DNA from: Sphingobacterium sp. ML3W | Lineage (GTDB): Bacteria > Bacteroidota > Bacteroidia > Sphingobacteriales > Sphingobacteriaceae | Assembly: GCF_029542085.1 (NCBI RefSeq) | Contig: NZ_CP107036.1 | Coordinates: forward strand, 744,001-808,000 | Length of the DNA stretch: 64,000 bases | Direction: 5' to 3' | Part shown: in pieces, positions 1-9,240 of the stretch | How positions within the stretch are numbered: position 1 is the first letter of the stretch | Layout of the letters: each line of letters opens with the position of its first letter | Notes under the pieces: model-generated | The model's input: only the letters and a program-made list of their open reading frames with translations | What the model was told of the DNA's origin: nothing | Databases searched by the model: none | Position numbers and translations under genes: made by a program

Positions 1-567
1 CAAAAAGAAGTTTTTGTATGCATTTTCCTGCGAATCGTAATCGATCTGTCCATTTTCATTGGGCATATTATATTTGCTGTAAATAATGGGGCCAACTTTG
101 TCACTAGTGCGATGCATAGCCGATACTTTCAGAAGTTTGGCAAAAGCGAAGATATCCTGAAGCCGTTTATCTTGACGGGTGTCGCGTTCCACACGGAAAA
201 GCGGATTCATGGCTTTGATGTAGCGATCTACAAAAATAGCCTGATACCAGCCTGGTACTAGGCTATAGGTAACGTTATTCGCGTTTCCGACGAAGGGAGT
301 TGGGGGAGTAAGGTATCCCGCATAGGTGTCACTGCAGAGGTTATTGGCCAACTGATATTCACCGACGTTTTCGGGAATAATATCACGTTGTGCCTGGGCC
401 AAAAATGAGGCGACTAGTGCATAGTCAGCATTTGCCTCTTCGTCCGTTACACCTGCAGGATTCGTGTTTAATTCAGTGAAGTTTTTGGTACAGCCCGTTA
501 GCAAGCAGGTAGCGAGCAAGATGCAGATGAATCTGCTATAAGGGAAAAATTTGATTGTATTGTCCAT
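1..567 (-). CDS. SusD/RagB-like outer-membrane lipoprotein, partial (C-terminus beyond the left edge)
   Basis: The open frame starts at ATG 567 (minus strand) and runs off the window after 189 codons. It begins with a lipoprotein signal peptide with lipobox LLTGC, then KNFTELNTNP, the usual SusD beginning. Later segments such as GWYQAIFVDRYIKAMNP and ENAYKNFF are typical of the SusD TPR-like fold. SusD proteins sit on the cell surface over the SusC barrel and hand glycans or peptides to it. The start lies 11 bp after the stop of the upstream susC-like gene, so the two form one operon. The substrate cannot be told from this fragment. No sigma/anti-sigma pair adjoins this system, unlike the one at 18-24 kb. 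Confidence 0.93.
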   Translation of the reverse strand, partial: MDNTIKFFPYSRFICILLATCLLTGCTKNFTELNTNPAGVTDEEANADYALVASFLAQAQRDIIPENVGEYQLANNLCSDTYAGYLTPPTPFVGNANNVTYSLVPGWYQAIFVDRYIKAMNPLFRVERDTRQDKRLQDIFAFAKLLKVSAMHRTSDKVGPIIYSKYNMPNENGQIDYDSQENAYKNFFL

Positions 568-578
568 GATCTACGTTA

Positions 579-3500
579 TTAAAAGGATACCTTGAGATTT
601 AAACCATAACTGCGGGTCGTTGGAAGGGCAAAGCTATCGTAGCCCTGGCCTCCGACACCCGTAGTTGTATTGAGTTCAGGATCATAAGGGGCATCGTTAC
701 GAAAGAAAAATAAGTTCCGTCCTGTCAGTGATATGGAGGCCTGCTTGATGCCTTGCCATTTAATAGGAAGCTTGTAGCTTAAAGCAATTTCACGCATCCG
801 AATATTTGTGGCGCTGTAAAGCTGACCTTCGATGATACCATCACGGTTGCCTACTGCACTGTAGTAAGCCTGTGCCGGAAGAAGGCCTTCCCAAGCTGTG
901 CCGTCCATTTTAACAGCTGCAATGTCAACACCGCCGCGATCCCTTGCTGCCGCGCTTTCTTCGCTTACACCAAAGGAATTGAGGTAGCCGTCGGTGATAC
1001 TAATTACTTTTCCGCCGAACCGGCCGTCTATCGTAAAGCTCAGACCAAAATCTTTGTAAGTAACATTGTTGGTCCATCCCACAATGGCTTTGGGTGTATT
1101 ATTGCCGATATATCCCGCAGGAGCGATCTGTGGCCGGCCATTGTCATCAACGATAATTATCCCGTTTTGATCGCGCTTGAACATAGGAGCCCAGAAATCA
1201 CCAAAGGAACCGCCAAGACGAAGGACATTAAAATTTCCGCCCATGGGGTAAGTATTTCCCAGGTTAGGCGCTAATTTTAGAATCTTGTTGCGGTTGGCAG
1301 TAAAATTAAATCCCGTGTTCCAGTTAAAATGCTCTTTTTTTATTGCAGTTACACCCAGAGCCGCTTCAATACCTTTATTCTCAACATTTCCTGCATTCAA
1401 AAATACGGTCGTGTTAACAACGCCCACGGGTCCCTGATACTCAAAATATTGATCTCTGGTATTGGTTTTGTAAAGTGCGATATCCAGATTGATACGATCT
1501 TTCCAAAAACGGCCTTCATAACCTAATTCGATACTTTTACTGATTTCGGGTTTCAATGGTATTCCCATGTAGGGCCCCGATACATTTGGGGTCAGAATGC
1601 CCGTATTTAAGGTGTTTACAGGGATTGTACTATAGGCGGCAACATCGTTCCCAACTTGGGCAAAAGATAGACGGAGCTTACTGTAGGTAATGAAGCTTGG
1701 CAATTTGAATAATTCATTCAGGACTGTTGATACACCTGCCGACCAATAAAAATAGCCCTTATGTTCCTTGGGTGTATTAGCTAGGGTAGAAGCCCAGTCA
1801 TTTCTAGCCGTTAAATCAAGGTAAACTTTTTCGCGGTAGCCCAAATTGGCCGAAGCAAATAAAGACTGGATCTGTCGACGTGATATGGTTTCAGTCGCTG
1901 ACTGCATAGGGGCATCACGATAGATATTGCTCATCAGAAACTTATTGGCTATGGCGAGTCGAGCCAGGTCTAAAACAGTGCCATTTGAACGTAAGTCATT
2001 GATTGAGGTACCTGCTGTAAAATTTAAATCAAGCTGTTCGGCCCATTGTTTATTACCGGTTAATAATAGATCGCCATATAAGGCTGTACTTTCGCTTCGA
2101 TCGATATTATAACGGCCATTGTCGCCAAGCTTACCATCGATAGGCAGGCCCGACAGTACGCCCTGTGTTCCCGCATATATCCGGCGTTCCCAATGATCCC
2201 AACGCTTGTTCAAGGTTCCGCGGGCACTTACAGACAGCCAATCTGTCAAGACATAACGGAATTGAGCCTGTCCGATAATATTATCCCTTTTTTGATCCGT
2301 AGGAATGCGATTGAGCACCCAATAAGGATTTTGCTGATGATGCGTTCCGGTAAGTTTAGCGTCGGCATTGATATTCCACCAGTCCTGCAAATAGAAGTTG
2401 CGGCTTTCGGAGAAATATTCGAAATTTTTATATTTATCAAAATCCTGTCCTCTAGGAAACAAGTATAAACCCGCTATCGGGCTGAAGTACAAACCTGAGG
2501 AAGGGCGGTTATGGATATTCTGACGCGAATACATCAGACTTCCATCAAAGAAGAGTTTATCGTCAAAGAAGTTCATCGAATTTCGAAAGGTGGCGCTATG
2601 CTGCTTAAACGTGTTGGTTGGCAGAATTCCCTTGTTGCTTGTATTGGCATACGAAAAATAGCTCTGTATGCGATTGGTTCCGCCACTCAGGGCTAAGGTA
2701 TTGATAAAAGTTGTTCCGGTATTGTAGAAATCTTTTACAGGATCAGCGAAATTACCTTTCTCACCCCAGCTTTCCTCGCTCGAAGGTGTGGTCTGTCCAT
2801 AGCGGTATTGCAATTTGGGCAGGTAAAAAGCTTTGTCAGCCGTGAAACCGCTGGAGAGATCAATTTTCAAGTTTCCCTCAGCTCCTTTTTTTGTGGTGAT
2901 CATAATTGCACCATTGGCACCCTGGCTGCCGTATAATGCAGAGGCTGATGCACCTTTCAGAACATTGATGCTCGCGATGTCATCAGCATTCAAGGTACTC
3001 AGGATATCACCACGATCGGTAGCTCCACCGAAGGCGCCATCGTTGCCACTACCGTTTGTATTTGTGATCGGGAGACCATCAATGACATACAAAGGCTGGT
3101 TGTTGCGGTTTGATTTAAATCCACGTAGCACAATATTCACGGATCCACCCATACCCGACGAACTGCGGTTGATCTGCACGCCCGAGACTTTACCTGTCAG
3201 GTTATTCATGGGATTGACATCCTTTACTTTGGTCAGTTCGTCACCTTTTACGACCTGCGTCGAGTAGGTTAGACTTTTGGCCTTCCGCTGAATACCTAAA
3301 GCTGTGACCACGACCGTCTCCAGGGAAGACGATTTGCTCGTCATCTTGATGCTGATGTCGTTTTCTTGTGCCGTTATGGTACGCCTTGCATCTTCATAAC
3401 CAACGAGTGTCACCAGCAGCTTGACTGCACCCTGAGGTACATTTAACGTGAATTTCCCCTGATCGTCGGTAGAGGTTCCGACGTTGGTAGATTCGAGGCG

Positions 3501-3635
3501 GACCGTTGCACCTCCCAAAGGTGCATTAGTGGCGAGGTCAACAAGGCTTCCTTTTAGCGTCCGTTGTTGACCATGGGCTAATGGGATGATCACTAGCCAT
3601 AGAAGTAAAAAAGACAAGATTTTACTCATAATCAT
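579..3635 (-). CDS. SusC/RagA-family TonB-linked outer-membrane transporter
   Basis: 1018 residues, full length for the SusC family. Order: signal peptide (about 1-22), carboxypeptidase-regulatory-like beta domain (about 25-100, with GSLVDLATNAPLGGATV), TonB-dependent plug domain (about 120-250, with VVVTALGIQRKAKSL, VQINRSSSGMGGSVNIVLRG and the SusC signature LYVIDGLPI), then a 22-strand barrel ending in an aromatic residue (LNLKVSF). It should import an oligosaccharide or peptide over the outer membrane with its SusD partner just downstream. No STN domain is present, so FecR-type signalling through this receptor is not expected. No nearby catalytic gene reveals the substrate. Confidence 0.96.
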   Translation of the reverse strand: MIMSKILSFLLLWLVIIPLAHGQQRTLKGSLVDLATNAPLGGATVRLESTNVGTSTDDQGKFTLNVPQGAVKLLVTLVGYEDARRTITAQENDISIKMTSKSSSLETVVVTALGIQRKAKSLTYSTQVVKGDELTKVKDVNPMNNLTGKVSGVQINRSSSGMGGSVNIVLRGFKSNRNNQPLYVIDGLPITNTNGSGNDGAFGGATDRGDILSTLNADDIASINVLKGASASALYGSQGANGAIMITTKKGAEGNLKIDLSSGFTADKAFYLPKLQYRYGQTTPSSEESWGEKGNFADPVKDFYNTGTTFINTLALSGGTNRIQSYFSYANTSNKGILPTNTFKQHSATFRNSMNFFDDKLFFDGSLMYSRQNIHNRPSSGLYFSPIAGLYLFPRGQDFDKYKNFEYFSESRNFYLQDWWNINADAKLTGTHHQQNPYWVLNRIPTDQKRDNIIGQAQFRYVLTDWLSVSARGTLNKRWDHWERRIYAGTQGVLSGLPIDGKLGDNGRYNIDRSESTALYGDLLLTGNKQWAEQLDLNFTAGTSINDLRSNGTVLDLARLAIANKFLMSNIYRDAPMQSATETISRRQIQSLFASANLGYREKVYLDLTARNDWASTLANTPKEHKGYFYWSAGVSTVLNELFKLPSFITYSKLRLSFAQVGNDVAAYSTIPVNTLNTGILTPNVSGPYMGIPLKPEISKSIELGYEGRFWKDRINLDIALYKTNTRDQYFEYQGPVGVVNTTVFLNAGNVENKGIEAALGVTAIKKEHFNWNTGFNFTANRNKILKLAPNLGNTYPMGGNFNVLRLGGSFGDFWAPMFKRDQNGIIIVDDNGRPQIAPAGYIGNNTPKAIVGWTNNVTYKDFGLSFTIDGRFGGKVISITDGYLNSFGVSEESAAARDRGGVDIAAVKMDGTAWEGLLPAQAYYSAVGNRDGIIEGQLYSATNIRMREIALSYKLPIKWQGIKQASISLTGRNLFFFRNDAPYDPELNTTTGVGGQGYDSFALPTTRSYGLNLKVSF

Positions 3636-3894
3636 GTAATTAAAAATTGGTTAAAAATTGTGTTTGACCCAAGTAGATGAAGATGCAAACGCCGACAAGC
3701 CGAATCAACTTTAGTATTGCCTACATAAATGTAAAGAAAAAGTTACGCAATAAAAAAGACTTTTTTTGAAAAAATTTAACATGTTAAAAGTATCTGATAA
3801 TCAATTATATAGGTTAATCTGCCATTAAGGGTATCTTCCTCAAGTAGCTGCCTTGATATCTTAGAGAGTCTTTCAATGGTAAATTTAGAGACAA

Positions 3895-4017
3895 ATGCTT
3901 GTCAGTAAACCCATAACTATTTCGATTGTCGAAATGAATGGAGAGCCAGTGTCAGAAGCGGTGCGGGATACCGACAACAAGATTATCGGCAAAATAAATT
4001 CGGGTGAAATTATCTAA
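3895..4017 (+). CDS. small ORF, 40 aa, unknown, possibly a gene remnant
   Basis: The gap 3636-4147 between the susC-like gene and GAPDH holds no large gene. One frame on the plus strand (ATG 3895, TAA 4015-4017) reads MLVSKPITISIVEMNG and then EPVSEAVRDTDNKIIG, with a composition like real protein. There is no recognisable domain and no clear ribosome binding site. It may be the C-terminal relic of a larger gene. The left part of the gap (3636-3780) is AT-rich and should carry the promoter of the susC/susD operon. Confidence 0.25.
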   Translation: MLVSKPITISIVEMNGEPVSEAVRDTDNKIIGKINSGEII

Positions 4018-4091
4018 AGGGATTAGACACTATCTCGAGAATTGCGTAAATTTGAGAGAGGGCTAACTCAAAATACCTAAATATAAAAGAT

Positions 4092-4119
4092 AAGACCTTC
4101 CAAATTATTGAAAGGTCTT
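4092..4119 (-). terminator. hairpin terminator downstream of GAPDH
   Basis: Perfect 8-bp inverted repeat AAGACCTT / AAGGTCTT with a 12-nt loop. On the minus strand it is followed by a T-rich tract (complement of ATATAAAAGA). It lies 28 bp past the GAPDH stop codon. Confidence 0.7.
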
Positions 4120-4147
4120 TTATGTTCAGCTTTTCATTGCGATTGCT

Positions 4148-5131
4148 TTAAATAGCTTGTATTTGTCTAATCATTTGATTGGTAAATCCCCATTCATTAT
4201 CATACCAGGCCATTACTTTCACAAGATCGCCATCGACAACTCTTGTCATTTCCAGATCAACTGTCGCTGCAAACGGACTTTTGATGATATCTGTAGATAC
4301 AAGGGGTTCATCTGTTACCGTTAGCACCTTTTTATAGCGATCAGTTTTAGATTCATCGATCAAAATTTGATTTATCTCTTCGATCGTTGTGAGCCTTTCG
4401 GCAATAAAAGTAATATCGGATATGGATCCCACCGGAACAGGTACCCGAACTGCTATGCCGTCAAACTTTCCGGCGTATTGCGGAAGTGCTTTTGTAGTCG
4501 CTATCGCAGCACCGGTAGCAGCAGGAGCAAGGTTAATTCCTGCAGCCCTTCCCATACGCGGTTCTTTTTTTGAAGGAGCATCTACAAGTGCCTGTGAAGC
4601 AGTATAACCGTGTGTGGTATTTAGAATTGCTTTTTTGATTCCTATCTTTCTTCCTAATATTTCGATGATCGGGCTGATATTGTTGGTCGTGCAGCTTGCG
4701 CATGAAAAAACAGAAACCTTTCCATCTTCGGTATTTACCCCATGGACAACAGTAGGCGTATCTTTGGTAGGACCCGAGATGACTACAAATTTTGCTCCGG
4801 ACGTCAAATGTTTTTCAGCATCGGCTTTGTTCGTGAAAATACCCGTACTTTCGATGATGATATCAGCTTGAATATCTTTCCAGGGTAATTTTTCAATTTC
4901 TCTTATGCTTGTATATTTAACAGCCTTTCCGTCGACTACAAGTGTATCTCCCTCGATACGTATATCTTTTTCATATTTACCATAATTACTGTCATATTTA
5001 AGCAGGTAGGCAGCGTTTTCTATACTCATCAGATCATTGATTCCGACAACCTCAAGGTCGGCAGTTTCAGTTATTATTTTTAAAGCGGCACGTCCGATGC
5101 GGCCAAATCCATTAATAGCAATCTTTTTCAT
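4148..5131 (-). CDS. gap: type I glyceraldehyde-3-phosphate dehydrogenase
   Basis: 327 residues. The Rossmann start KIAINGFGRIGR binds NAD. The catalytic cysteine is in SCASCTTNN, followed by the active-site histidine in NTTHGYTASQ and by GRAAGINLAPAATGAA. The C-terminus WYDNEWGFTNQM is the usual closing helix. Converts glyceraldehyde-3-phosphate, NAD+ and phosphate to 1,3-bisphosphoglycerate in glycolysis, and the reverse. The catalytic block (SCASCTTNN instead of SNASCTTNC) and PAATGAAIATTKALP are diverged from common housekeeping forms, so this may be a second paralogue rather than the main glycolytic enzyme. It stands alone with its own terminator and a palindrome upstream (5208-5223). 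Confidence 0.95.
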   Translation of the reverse strand: MKKIAINGFGRIGRAALKIITETADLEVVGINDLMSIENAAYLLKYDSNYGKYEKDIRIEGDTLVVDGKAVKYTSIREIEKLPWKDIQADIIIESTGIFTNKADAEKHLTSGAKFVVISGPTKDTPTVVHGVNTEDGKVSVFSCASCTTNNISPIIEILGRKIGIKKAILNTTHGYTASQALVDAPSKKEPRMGRAAGINLAPAATGAAIATTKALPQYAGKFDGIAVRVPVPVGSISDITFIAERLTTIEEINQILIDESKTDRYKKVLTVTDEPLVSTDIIKSPFAATVDLEMTRVVDGDLVKVMAWYDNEWGFTNQMIRQIQAI

Positions 5132-5207
5132 AACATTCCTTTTAATTCTATTTATATTTTTTTCTATTTAATGTATGTCTAAGTTCTTCTATTTTCCGAT
5201 AAAAAAG

Positions 5208-5223
5208 ATTGACATTGGTCAAT
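5208..5223. promoter_or_regulatory. FNR/Crp-like palindrome upstream of GAPDH
   Basis: ATTGACATTGGTCAAT. The arms TTGAC / GTCAA are separated by 4 bp, the geometry of FNR-type sites (TTGAT-N4-ATCAA in Gammaproteobacteria). It lies 77 bp before the GAPDH start. The rest of the 540-bp gap 5132-5672 is AT-rich and must hold the divergent promoters of GAPDH and the EEP-fold gene. No further gene is visible there. Assignment to a Crp/Fnr protein is inference. Confidence 0.35.
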
Positions 5224-5672
5224 AAATTCCCTTTGCTAAAGTCACTTCGTAGTTTTTACTGATTATTAAACTGTCCATCGTTATAGCTGCAGCTATTCGC
5301 AACTGTGGTATTTCGTAACATGCTGATTATAAATAAAAAAAAGTCAATTACATTTGTCAATTCTTTTTCGTCAAAAATTGGCAAAAAACAATCTAAAACC
5401 ATAATTTGACGCGTCTTTGAAAGGGAATAAACCCTAGAGATGGAATTGGCATAAAAGATATTTGCAGATAATATTAAATAATTCTATCTGTACATAGAAA
5501 GCCGTTCACATTTTTATTTTCGCTAACATCAGCTTTGGTTATTCAGCTTTGGTTATAAAGAGCTGCTTTTGTCGAATTTTAAATGTTTGTACATATTTAT
5601 TTTTTTGATTAATCTTGGCTCTGAAATTCATTTATGAATCTTCTAAAATTTTTAAATTAATAAAAACAGACA

Positions 5673-6590
5673 ATGAAGTTCACTATTCTCTTTTTAATAT
5701 TCGCATTTATTTGTTTTAACGGCGAAGCTCAAAAGCAACCTGAAACCTTTAAGGTGATGGCATGGAATATCTTGCACGGAGCCAATGATAGCGAGAACGG
5801 CAAAGCACATGCGGTACAGATTATAAGAGAAATAAATCCGGATGTCATATTGATGGTAGAAACTTACGGTTCTGGTAAAGAAATAGCCGATTCCTTAGGC
5901 TACAATTTTCATTTAATTGCTCCTGAAGGAACAGCCTTAAATGATAAGAAAGTTAATCTGTCAATTATATCAAGATATCCTTTTGGGGAACGGATTGATA
6001 CTGAATTTCCTTTTTATCTGGGCGGAAGAGAAATTATCATCCAAAACCAAAAGATCCGATTTTTCTCGAACTGGTTTCATTATTTACCATGGGAAAACGA
6101 ACCCGAAAAGTTGGGTAAAACAGCCGAAGAGCTTCTTGTTTGGGAAAGATCGGGTGCTAAATACGAAATGATACAAAAGGTATTACCCTGTTTAAAAAAG
6201 TATGCTGCACAAGCGGATTCAATACCAATGATTCTTGGTGGAGATCTAAATACCCCTTCTCATTTGGATTGGGGCAAGAATACGAAGAAAATGCATAATA
6301 ATCTGGTGGTCCCCTGGTATTCAACAAAAGTATTGGCAGATATTGGATTGATGGATACTTATAGAACCTTGAACTCAAATCCCATCACACATCCAGGTAT
6401 TACATGGCATACGAAAGGTGAAAATGATAACCATCGGATCGATTATATATTTTACAAGAGTCCAATGTTAAAAGCGATAAAATCTGAGTCTTATCAAGCA
6501 TTTTTTAATGAGACCATAAAACTGAATGGTAAAGAAATTTTATACCCTTCTGATCATGGTTTTGTCGTGACAACATTTAAAATAAGGTAA
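5673..6590 (+). CDS. secreted endonuclease/exonuclease/phosphatase (EEP) family protein
   Basis: 305 residues with an N-terminal signal peptide (about 1-19, ending EAQ). The EEP fold is shown by its metal and catalytic motifs in order: MAWNILHG (Asn near 32), VETYG (Glu near 63), GGDLNTP, RIDYIFYKS and the terminal SDHGFV. Family members are Mg-dependent phosphodiesterases, including DNase I-like, sphingomyelinase-like and inositol-phosphate phosphatases. The signal peptide suggests periplasmic or extracellular scavenging of phosphate esters. The exact substrate cannot be read from the sequence. It is monocistronic. Confidence 0.9.
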   Translation: MKFTILFLIFAFICFNGEAQKQPETFKVMAWNILHGANDSENGKAHAVQIIREINPDVILMVETYGSGKEIADSLGYNFHLIAPEGTALNDKKVNLSIISRYPFGERIDTEFPFYLGGREIIIQNQKIRFFSNWFHYLPWENEPEKLGKTAEELLVWERSGAKYEMIQKVLPCLKKYAAQADSIPMILGGDLNTPSHLDWGKNTKKMHNNLVVPWYSTKVLADIGLMDTYRTLNSNPITHPGITWHTKGENDNHRIDYIFYKSPMLKAIKSESYQAFFNETIKLNGKEILYPSDHGFVVTTFKIR

Positions 6591-6773
6591 CAACGATCAT
6601 AATCACATCGATTATAAAACTCAAGTATATATTTAGTATACCTGCTCAATCTGTATGGAAGTTAATAAATAGGGAAACCAACAGAGCTGTCAATATTAGT
6701 CATGTACTACTGTTGATAACCGTACTATTAACCTTAGTGGGGTGTTTATTGTTTCAATAATAATTGAAGTTTT

Positions 6774-6920
6774 ATGATTTCATCAGCTGAATTTGTGAAA
6801 GAATTAATTAAAAGGTTTCCAGCGATCAAAGACGATATACTTGGTGAGGCTTTTGCCTTTTCAATCACTCTGCAGATGGGGATGTTACAAAGATTTATCC
6901 GAAATCTACATAAGTACTAA
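6774..6920 (+). CDS. small ORF, 48 aa, resembling the start of a DUF7674-like protein
   Basis: ATG 6774 to TAA 6918-6920. The product begins MISSAEFVKELIKRFPAIKD and continues with an amphipathic helix (ILGEAFAFSITLQMGML) and RFIRNLHKY. From memory this resembles the N-terminal part of small Bacteroidota proteins in the DUF7674 group, which are about twice as long, so it may be truncated. It ends 4 bp before the convergent ROK gene. Function unknown. Confidence 0.35.
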   Translation: MISSAEFVKELIKRFPAIKDDILGEAFAFSITLQMGMLQRFIRNLHKY

Positions 6921-6923
6921 ATA

Positions 6924-8099
6924 TTAATTAATATTTAACGTCTCTCCATTTAATGCTAATATTGCTATAGAAGCCGTTCCCATCAGCTGCACATTGAGTA
7001 AGGATGATATTTCAATACTCGTATGTTTTGACAGGCGATTGATGCTGAATTCGACGACAGCGGCCTGAATCTGCGGAAGCAGTATCTGCCCGATTCTTGC
7101 ACCAGTTCCACTAATAATCACTTTTTCTGGATTGACAATATGTATTAGCGTAGCAATACCTTTTCCAAGCATATAACCTATCCTAGAAAAGGAATTAATC
7201 GCTAGTTGATCACCACCTATAGCTGCTTCCATCAATTGATCTAATGTGATTTTTCGTTCCCGTTGGTATAGTTCGCTGAGTATTGACACCTCTCCAGCAT
7301 CAAGTTTTAAACTGGCACACTCGACCGCGGCAAGAAGAGATGCTTCAACTTCGAGGCATCCCTTCTTGCCGCAGGAACATAGTTTATTTTGATCTGACAG
7401 CGGAATATGACTAAACTCGCCAGCGAATCCAACACTACCTCTAAATAGTTCATTTTTTAAAATCATGCCCATGCCAACTCCCCAATTGAGATTGATAACC
7501 AATGCATTTTCAGTATCCTTGGCTTTGCCAAAATTATGCTCCGCAATGGCGATAGCTGCAGAATCATTTTCGATATATGCAGGGCGTTTCAGATGCTGCT
7601 GAATTATATCTCTTATATTAAAAAGAGGATGTTGTTCGCAATAGGATGTATTTATACCTTTAGCCGAATTAACGAAACCTGGCATAGTAATTCCCACAAT
7701 TAGTATTTTTGCAGCTAATTGATCCGCTAAATAATGATCAATTCGTTCCAAAATTCTTACATGTAGATTGCTGTCTAGCTGTAGATTTATTGTTTCCTGT
7801 GAGGAATTTTTTACGATGTTGTTTGAAAGATCCAATAAAGTAATAGTGAAGCTATATTGATCAATGGTAATAGCCAATATAAAAGGTAGATTCTTTCCGT
7901 TCAACGAATAACTAGTCGCTCTACGTCCGCCAGTTGATGGCGCGAGGCCTTCACAAGTGATGATTTTTTTTTCAAGAAGATACTGGATACTATTGGTTGT
8001 ATTAGGTATGCTTTTTCCTATATTTTTGCTGAGTTCTGCGATGGACAGTGTGCCCGAAAAATAGAGTGTTTTAACGATAACCTGATGTAATGGATTCAT
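6924..8099 (-). CDS. ROK-family transcriptional regulator (NagC/XylR type)
   Basis: 391 residues. The N-terminal winged helix-turn-helix (about 1-65, with IAELSKNIGKSIPNTTNSIQ) is followed by a ROK sugar-kinase-like domain. The zinc-binding CSCGKKGCLE motif and the GFAGEFSHIPL and ISGTGARIG segments are intact. The first phosphate-binding motif of active ROK kinases (DxGGT) is replaced by ITIDQYSFTITLLD, so I expect a sugar-sensing repressor without kinase activity. Target genes are not evident. It is transcribed alone, convergent with the small ORF at 6774. Confidence 0.9.
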   Translation of the reverse strand: MNPLHQVIVKTLYFSGTLSIAELSKNIGKSIPNTTNSIQYLLEKKIITCEGLAPSTGGRRATSYSLNGKNLPFILAITIDQYSFTITLLDLSNNIVKNSSQETINLQLDSNLHVRILERIDHYLADQLAAKILIVGITMPGFVNSAKGINTSYCEQHPLFNIRDIIQQHLKRPAYIENDSAAIAIAEHNFGKAKDTENALVINLNWGVGMGMILKNELFRGSVGFAGEFSHIPLSDQNKLCSCGKKGCLEVEASLLAAVECASLKLDAGEVSILSELYQRERKITLDQLMEAAIGGDQLAINSFSRIGYMLGKGIATLIHIVNPEKVIISGTGARIGQILLPQIQAAVVEFSINRLSKHTSIEISSLLNVQLMGTASIAILALNGETLNIN

Positions 8100-8705
8100 A
8101 TTTAGCTTTCAGTAAGTGATTGTATATTTGCATTGAATACCTATATGGCTGTAAATGCACATGAGTATGATAAATTCTAGTTCGGCGAACCAACTAGGCT
8201 GTAGGCAATAGTAAATAGAGTTTTATTTATATTCAATATTATGTAGATCTCATTGTGGGAGAAAACAGGTAAGACTATTTTGAGGAAGCTCAACAGCATA
8301 AATAAAGTAAGTTTTAACAGCTTGTCGAACTATTATAAAGAATCCTTCAAACATATTTTATCCGAGGTCAACTATAATGCCAACGTCAAAAGGCCGGTTT
8401 AAAGCATATTTCCTTTGTTTTCTCCTATTAGATGTCCGAAAACGGACATTAGAACTTTTGAATCGTACGATAATGGTACACAACGATAAAAGTATGCGCA
8501 CGTTGTTGTGGAGATATTTATTCAATTTGTAGTAGACCTGATCCATATACAACTCCGGACAATGCAATTAATATCAAATCTAGACCAATTGTATATTACC
8601 AAAAGAGAGGGGGAGTTCAAAAGTCGTTTTAGATCCGAAAAATTTCTAAATGAGAAATTCCAATAATTGTGTACATTGTGTCTTATAACCTATAAAAATC
8701 AATAG
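8100..8705. other. 606-bp gap with decayed coding sequence
   Basis: No intact gene. On the plus strand 8247-8402 is open for 51 codons without an ATG and reads like protein (KTILRKLNSINKVSFNS, then YYKESFKHILSEVNYN), suggesting a gene remnant of unknown origin. A Bacteroidota-type -7 box TATATTTG stands at 8123-8130 on the plus strand. A palindrome at 8432-8449 is listed separately. The right end should contain the promoter of the GNAT gene at 8706. Confidence 0.3.
8432..8449. repeat. perfect inverted repeat ATGTCCG-AAAA-CGGACAT
   Basis: Seven-bp arms around AAAA, in a gap without an intact gene. It could be a protein-binding site or a small hairpin. No T-tract follows, so a terminator is unlikely. 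Confidence 0.35.
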
Positions 8706-9149
8706 ATGAATTTAAGAGAAGCAAGAGTGTCGGATATTCCACAGATGCAAATAGTAAGGAATGCTGTAAAGGAAAATCCATTATCGGATCCAGGTCTGGT
8801 AACTGATCAGGACTGTCAAGATTTTATAATAAAAAGAGGCAAAGGATGGGTGTTTGAAATTAACAATAATATTGTTGGTTTTGCAATAGTGGATCTGGCT
8901 GAACATAATATTTGGGCGTTATTTGTACATCCGGAATATGAGAAACGGGGAATAGGGAAACAACTGCACGATATTATGCTGGACTGGTACTTTAACCAAA
9001 CAGAACATACAGTATGGCTGGGAACCGCACCCGGTACGAGAGCAGAACGTTTTTACCGAAAAGCCGGGTGGAGGGAAATCGGAACTCATGGTAAAGGTGA
9101 AGTCAAATTCGAAATGCCTTTCAAAAAATGGAAGGAGTCGGCGGTTTAA
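8706..9149 (+). CDS. GNAT-family N-acetyltransferase
   Basis: 147 residues, the usual size of a single GNAT domain. The acetyl-CoA binding loop (R/QxxGxG/A type) is EKRGIGKQLH, after the beta4 strand NIWALFVHPEY. The last strands VWLGTAPGTRAERFYRKAGW form the substrate side. The acetyl acceptor is unknown. A paralogue at 34980 shares most motifs but has an internal deletion and a damaged loop, so this copy is the functional reference. It ends before a bidirectional terminator. Confidence 0.9.
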   Translation: MNLREARVSDIPQMQIVRNAVKENPLSDPGLVTDQDCQDFIIKRGKGWVFEINNNIVGFAIVDLAEHNIWALFVHPEYEKRGIGKQLHDIMLDWYFNQTEHTVWLGTAPGTRAERFYRKAGWREIGTHGKGEVKFEMPFKKWKESAV

Positions 9150-9189
9150 AGCTTTTTGGTCATGTCGTGACTATTACAACTCAACGGAC

Positions 9190-9223
9190 AAAAAGCGCCG
9201 CTTTAAACCAAGTGGCGCTTTTT
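9190..9223. terminator. bidirectional hairpin terminator
   Basis: AAAAGCGCC / GGCGCTTTT stem (9191-9199 / 9214-9222) with A-tract and T-tract flanks on either side. It serves the GNAT gene (plus) and the deacetylase gene (minus). Confidence 0.85.
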
Positions 9224-9240
9224 ATTATTTATTTGAGAAG

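Noticed and set aside
2833..3267. 144-codon plus-strand ORF inside the susC-like gene
   Set aside because: Antisense shadow of a strongly supported gene. The same holds for frames over the second susC, GH116 and the IS orfB genes.
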